A DNA stretch of 64,000 nt from Streptomyces drozdowiczii (GTDB taxonomy: Bacteria; Actinomycetota; Actinomycetes; Streptomycetales; Streptomycetaceae), in the NCBI RefSeq assembly GCF_026167665.1, contig NZ_CP098740.1, positions 2,604,001-2,668,000 of the forward strand, written 5' to 3'. Below are positions 61,894-64,000 of the stretch, one piece after another. The position numbers were made by a program, and so were the translations under genes. Positions within the stretch are counted from its first letter, which is position 1; each line of letters starts with the position of its first letter. Under the pieces are notes generated by a model. That model did not search any database. It was not told the origin of the DNA and was given only the letters and a program-made list of their open reading frames with translations.

Positions 61894-61907
61894 TCTACGC
61901 GCATAGA
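61894..61907 (-). promoter_or_regulatory. TCTACGCGCATAGA operator upstream of deoA
   Basis: One base different from the perfect 14-bp palindrome TCTACGCGCGTAGA; 50 bases before the deoA start. Confidence 0.65.
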
Positions 61908-61958
61908 GGGAAAAGAGGCGCCGGGCGGGCCCACTGGGGGCCCGCCCGGCGGGAGGCG

Positions 61959-62363
61959 TCAGCCGAGGTGCGACGGGCCGAACGCCTGGGGCAGCATCTC
62001 GTCCAGGGTGCGGAAGCCGTCCGGGGTCTCCAGGATCAGCTCCGGTCCGCCGAACTCGTACAGCAGCTGCCGGCACCGGCCGCACGGGACCAGGCTCTCG
62101 CCGGCCCCGTCCACGCAGGTGAAGTGGGTCAGCCGGCCGCCGCCCGTGGCGTGCAGCTGGGAGACCAGTCCGCACTCGGCGCAGAGCCCGATCCCGTACG
62201 AGGCGTTCTCGACGTTGCAGCCGGTGATCGTACGGCCGTCGTCCACGCGGGCGGCGACGCCGACCGGGTAGCCGGAGTACGGGGCGTACGCCCGGGACAT
62301 GGCGTCCCGGGCCGCGGCCCGCAGGGCTTCCCAGTCGGCCTCGGTGAAGGGCGGGGGCGTCAC
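61959..62363 (-). CDS. cdd: cytidine deaminase
   Basis: Deaminates cytidine and deoxycytidine. 134 residues of the tetrameric class: CNVENASYG, the catalytic CAEC (zinc Cys61, proton-shuttle Glu63) and PCGRCRQLLYEFG (Cys94, Cys97). The GTG start overlaps the stop of the upstream ABC permease gene (GTGA), coupling salvage to uptake. Confidence 0.95.
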   Translation of the reverse strand: MTPPPFTEADWEALRAAARDAMSRAYAPYSGYPVGVAARVDDGRTITGCNVENASYGIGLCAECGLVSQLHATGGGRLTHFTCVDGAGESLVPCGRCRQLLYEFGGPELILETPDGFRTLDEMLPQAFGPSHLG

Positions 62364-63649
62364 TTGCCCTGGCCCTTGCGGTAGCGCATGCCGTCCGCCT
62401 TCGGCATCCGCAGCCGCTGCGCGGAGAGCGAGAGGACGAGGAGCGTGACGATGTACGGCGTGGCGCTGACGAACTCCGTGGGCACGCTGTCCGTACCGAG
62501 GTACCAGACCAGGACGGCGGCCGCGATGACCGCGCTGACGACGCCCTGCAGGTAGCTCTTGCGGTAGAGCTTCCACACGGCGAGGCCGACGAGCACCACG
62601 AACAGCAGCAGGAGCAGCGCGTGGACGGACTCGCCGCCGTTGCGCAGCTGGAGCGCGTCGGCGAAGCCGAACAGGCCCGCGCCCATGGCGAGTCCGCCGG
62701 GGCGCCAGTTGCCGAAGATCATCGCGGCGAGGCCGATGTAACCGCGTCCGCCGGTCTGGCCCTCGTTGTAGATGTGCGAGGTGACCAGGGAGAGGAAGGC
62801 GCCGCCGAGCCCGGCGAGACCGCCGGAGACGATCACCGCGACGTACTTGTACGTGTAGACGTTGACGCCCAGCGATTCGGCGGCGACCGGGTTCTCGCCG
62901 CAGGACCGCAGCCGCAGGCCGAACGCGGTCTTCCACAGGACGAAGAAGGTCCCGATGAAGAGCACGATGGCCAGGATCGTCAGCAGCGAGAGGTTGGTGA
63001 CGAGGCCGCCGAGGATGCCGGCCAGGTCGGAGACGAAGAACCAGTGGTGCTTCTCGATGGAGCGCAGTCCGTCGGAGAGGCCGGGGATCGTCACCGAGGT
63101 GATCTCGTCGGCCGGCGGGGACTGCTTCGGGGAGCCGCCCTTGGCCGCCGCCTCGCCGGTGTTGAACCACAGCTTGGCGAAGTAGGTGGTGAAGCCGAGC
63201 GCCAGGATGTTGATCGCGATGCCGGAGATGATGTGGTCGACGCCGAAGGTGACGGTCGCGACCGCGTGCAGCAGGCCGCCGAGCATGCCGCCGATGACAC
63301 CGGCGAGGACACCGAGCCAGGGGCTGGTCTGCCAGCCGGCCCAGGCGCCGAAGAAGGTGCCGAGGATCATCATGCCTTCGAGGCCGATGTTGACCACGCC
63401 GGCGCGTTCGGACCAGAGGCCGCCGAGACCGGCGAGGCCGATCGGCACGGCCATGGCGAGCGCGGCGCTGATCTGGCCCGCCGAGGTGACGTCCTGGGCG
63501 CCGGTGATGGCGCGCACGGCGGACAGCGCGAGCAGGACGCCCGCGACGATCAGCAGGATGACGGGGAAGGAGAGGCGGGAACGCCCGCTCTTGCCGCCGG
63601 AGACCTTGGGGGCCGCCGGGGGCGGGGTGGAAGTCGCCGTGGCGCTCAC
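62360..63649 (-). CDS. nucleoside ABC transporter permease (YufQ/BmpA-system type)
   Basis: 429 residues with about 10 spans of the BPD_transp_2 family: GGLWSERAGVVNIGLEGMMILGTFFGAWAG, RLRSCGENPVAAESLGVNV (the EAA-like cytosolic loop) and GGLAGLGGAFLSL. Such permeases form simple-sugar/nucleoside uptake systems with a BmpA lipoprotein and an ATPase. GTG start at 63649 overlaps the stop of the upstream permease gene (GTGA), and its own stop overlaps cdd. The setting points to nucleoside import. Confidence 0.9.
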   Translation of the reverse strand: MSATATSTPPPAAPKVSGGKSGRSRLSFPVILLIVAGVLLALSAVRAITGAQDVTSAGQISAALAMAVPIGLAGLGGLWSERAGVVNIGLEGMMILGTFFGAWAGWQTSPWLGVLAGVIGGMLGGLLHAVATVTFGVDHIISGIAINILALGFTTYFAKLWFNTGEAAAKGGSPKQSPPADEITSVTIPGLSDGLRSIEKHHWFFVSDLAGILGGLVTNLSLLTILAIVLFIGTFFVLWKTAFGLRLRSCGENPVAAESLGVNVYTYKYVAVIVSGGLAGLGGAFLSLVTSHIYNEGQTGGRGYIGLAAMIFGNWRPGGLAMGAGLFGFADALQLRNGGESVHALLLLLFVVLVGLAVWKLYRKSYLQGVVSAVIAAAVLVWYLGTDSVPTEFVSATPYIVTLLVLSLSAQRLRMPKADGMRYRKGQGK

Positions 63650-64000
63650 GCCGACACCTCCTGCTGGTCGGAGTTACGGGCGGCCTGTGCGGCGAGTTCC
63701 GCGCCGACCTTGCTCTGCTGGCGCTTGAGTCCGTAGCGGCGGACGACTTCGTACGCGATGACGACGCACAGGACGATGACGCCCTGGATCACGCCGACGA
63801 TCTCCTTGTCGTACCCCTCGAACTCCAGCTTTCCGGTGCCGCGCTCCAGGAAGCCCCAGAGCAGCGCGCCGAGCGCGATGCCGACGGGGTGGTTGCGGCC
63901 GAGGAGGGCGATGGCGATGCCGGTGAAGCCGATGCCGACCGGGAAGTCGCCGCTGAACTCGTGGCTGTCGTTGAGCAGCGTCGGCATGCCGATGAGGCCG
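63646..64000 (-). CDS. nucleoside ABC transporter permease, C-terminal part (partial)
   Basis: Continues beyond the window edge. The visible 118 residues contain SGDFPVGIGFTGIAIALLGRNHPVGIALGALLWGFLERG, the last conserved block of the YufP-type permease, and a final span (IVGVIQGVIVLCVVIAYEVV) with a hydrophilic tail. It pairs with the permease at 62360-63649; the ATPase and binding lipoprotein genes should lie just outside the window. Confidence 0.88.
   Translation of the reverse strand, partial: GLIGMPTLLNDSHEFSGDFPVGIGFTGIAIALLGRNHPVGIALGALLWGFLERGTGKLEFEGYDKEIVGVIQGVIVLCVVIAYEVVRRYGLKRQQSKVGAELAAQAARNSDQQEVSA

Overview
The window is high-GC actinobacterial chromosome, almost certainly from a Streptomyces. 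The codon use is GC-rich throughout. The gene content (mycothiol amidase mca, afsQ1/afsQ2/sigQ, propionyl-CoA carboxylase genes, hutH) matches, as far as I can recall, the S. coelicolor core stretch around SCO4968 to SCO4896, read in reverse number order. No rRNA, tRNA or CRISPR array was seen.

Layout. 1-12 kb: mca, greA, a DrrAB-type ABC exporter, threonine dehydratase, a MarR regulator, a small sigma-like/membrane pair, metB, msrA and gdhA. 12-18 kb: an RDD protein, a MacB-like ATPase/permease pair, a lipoprotein L,D-transpeptidase and a small exported protein. 17-32 kb: hutH, a GAF-GGDEF protein, an enoyl-CoA hydratase, a class III adenylate cyclase, then birA, pccB, pccE, maf and accA2, which together build and biotinylate an acyl-CoA carboxylase, followed by TetR and DeoR regulators and an NAD(P)H-quinone reductase. 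32-41 kb: deoD, a phosphosugar mutase, deoC and two aldehyde dehydrogenases, a nucleoside-to-acetate route. 41-45 kb: sigQ divergent from the afsQ1-afsQ2-lipoprotein operon. 45-52.7 kb: VanZ and PspC proteins, adenosine deaminase, a LysR/MFS pair, a second L,D-transpeptidase and an ECF sigma factor with a SnoaL-like tail. 60.2-64 kb: a STAS protein, deoA, cdd and two nucleoside ABC permeases.

The accessory region is 52.8-60.2 kb. It is a decayed polymorphic-toxin locus: a truncated Rhs protein with a pretoxin-HINT domain and a small C-terminal toxin, its probable immunity gene, a displaced second toxin module (NucA/NucB-like) joined to the same HINT end, SUKH and DUF4265 immunity-type genes, an IS3-family element with a broken transposase, two integrase remnants and a 24-bp direct repeat. 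Part of it is visibly more AT-rich than the rest.

Two signals cut across the map. A 12-bp palindrome, CTACGCGCGTAG, lies just upstream of deoD, deoC and add, and with one change upstream of deoA, which points to one nucleoside-catabolism regulon spread over 29 kb. Second, at least six otherwise conserved genes each lack exactly one base in a G/C run (ABC permease, sigma-like protein, adenylate cyclase, a 42-residue membrane protein, DeoR regulator, quinone reductase). This looks more like homopolymer under-calling than biology and should be settled before those genes are called broken.
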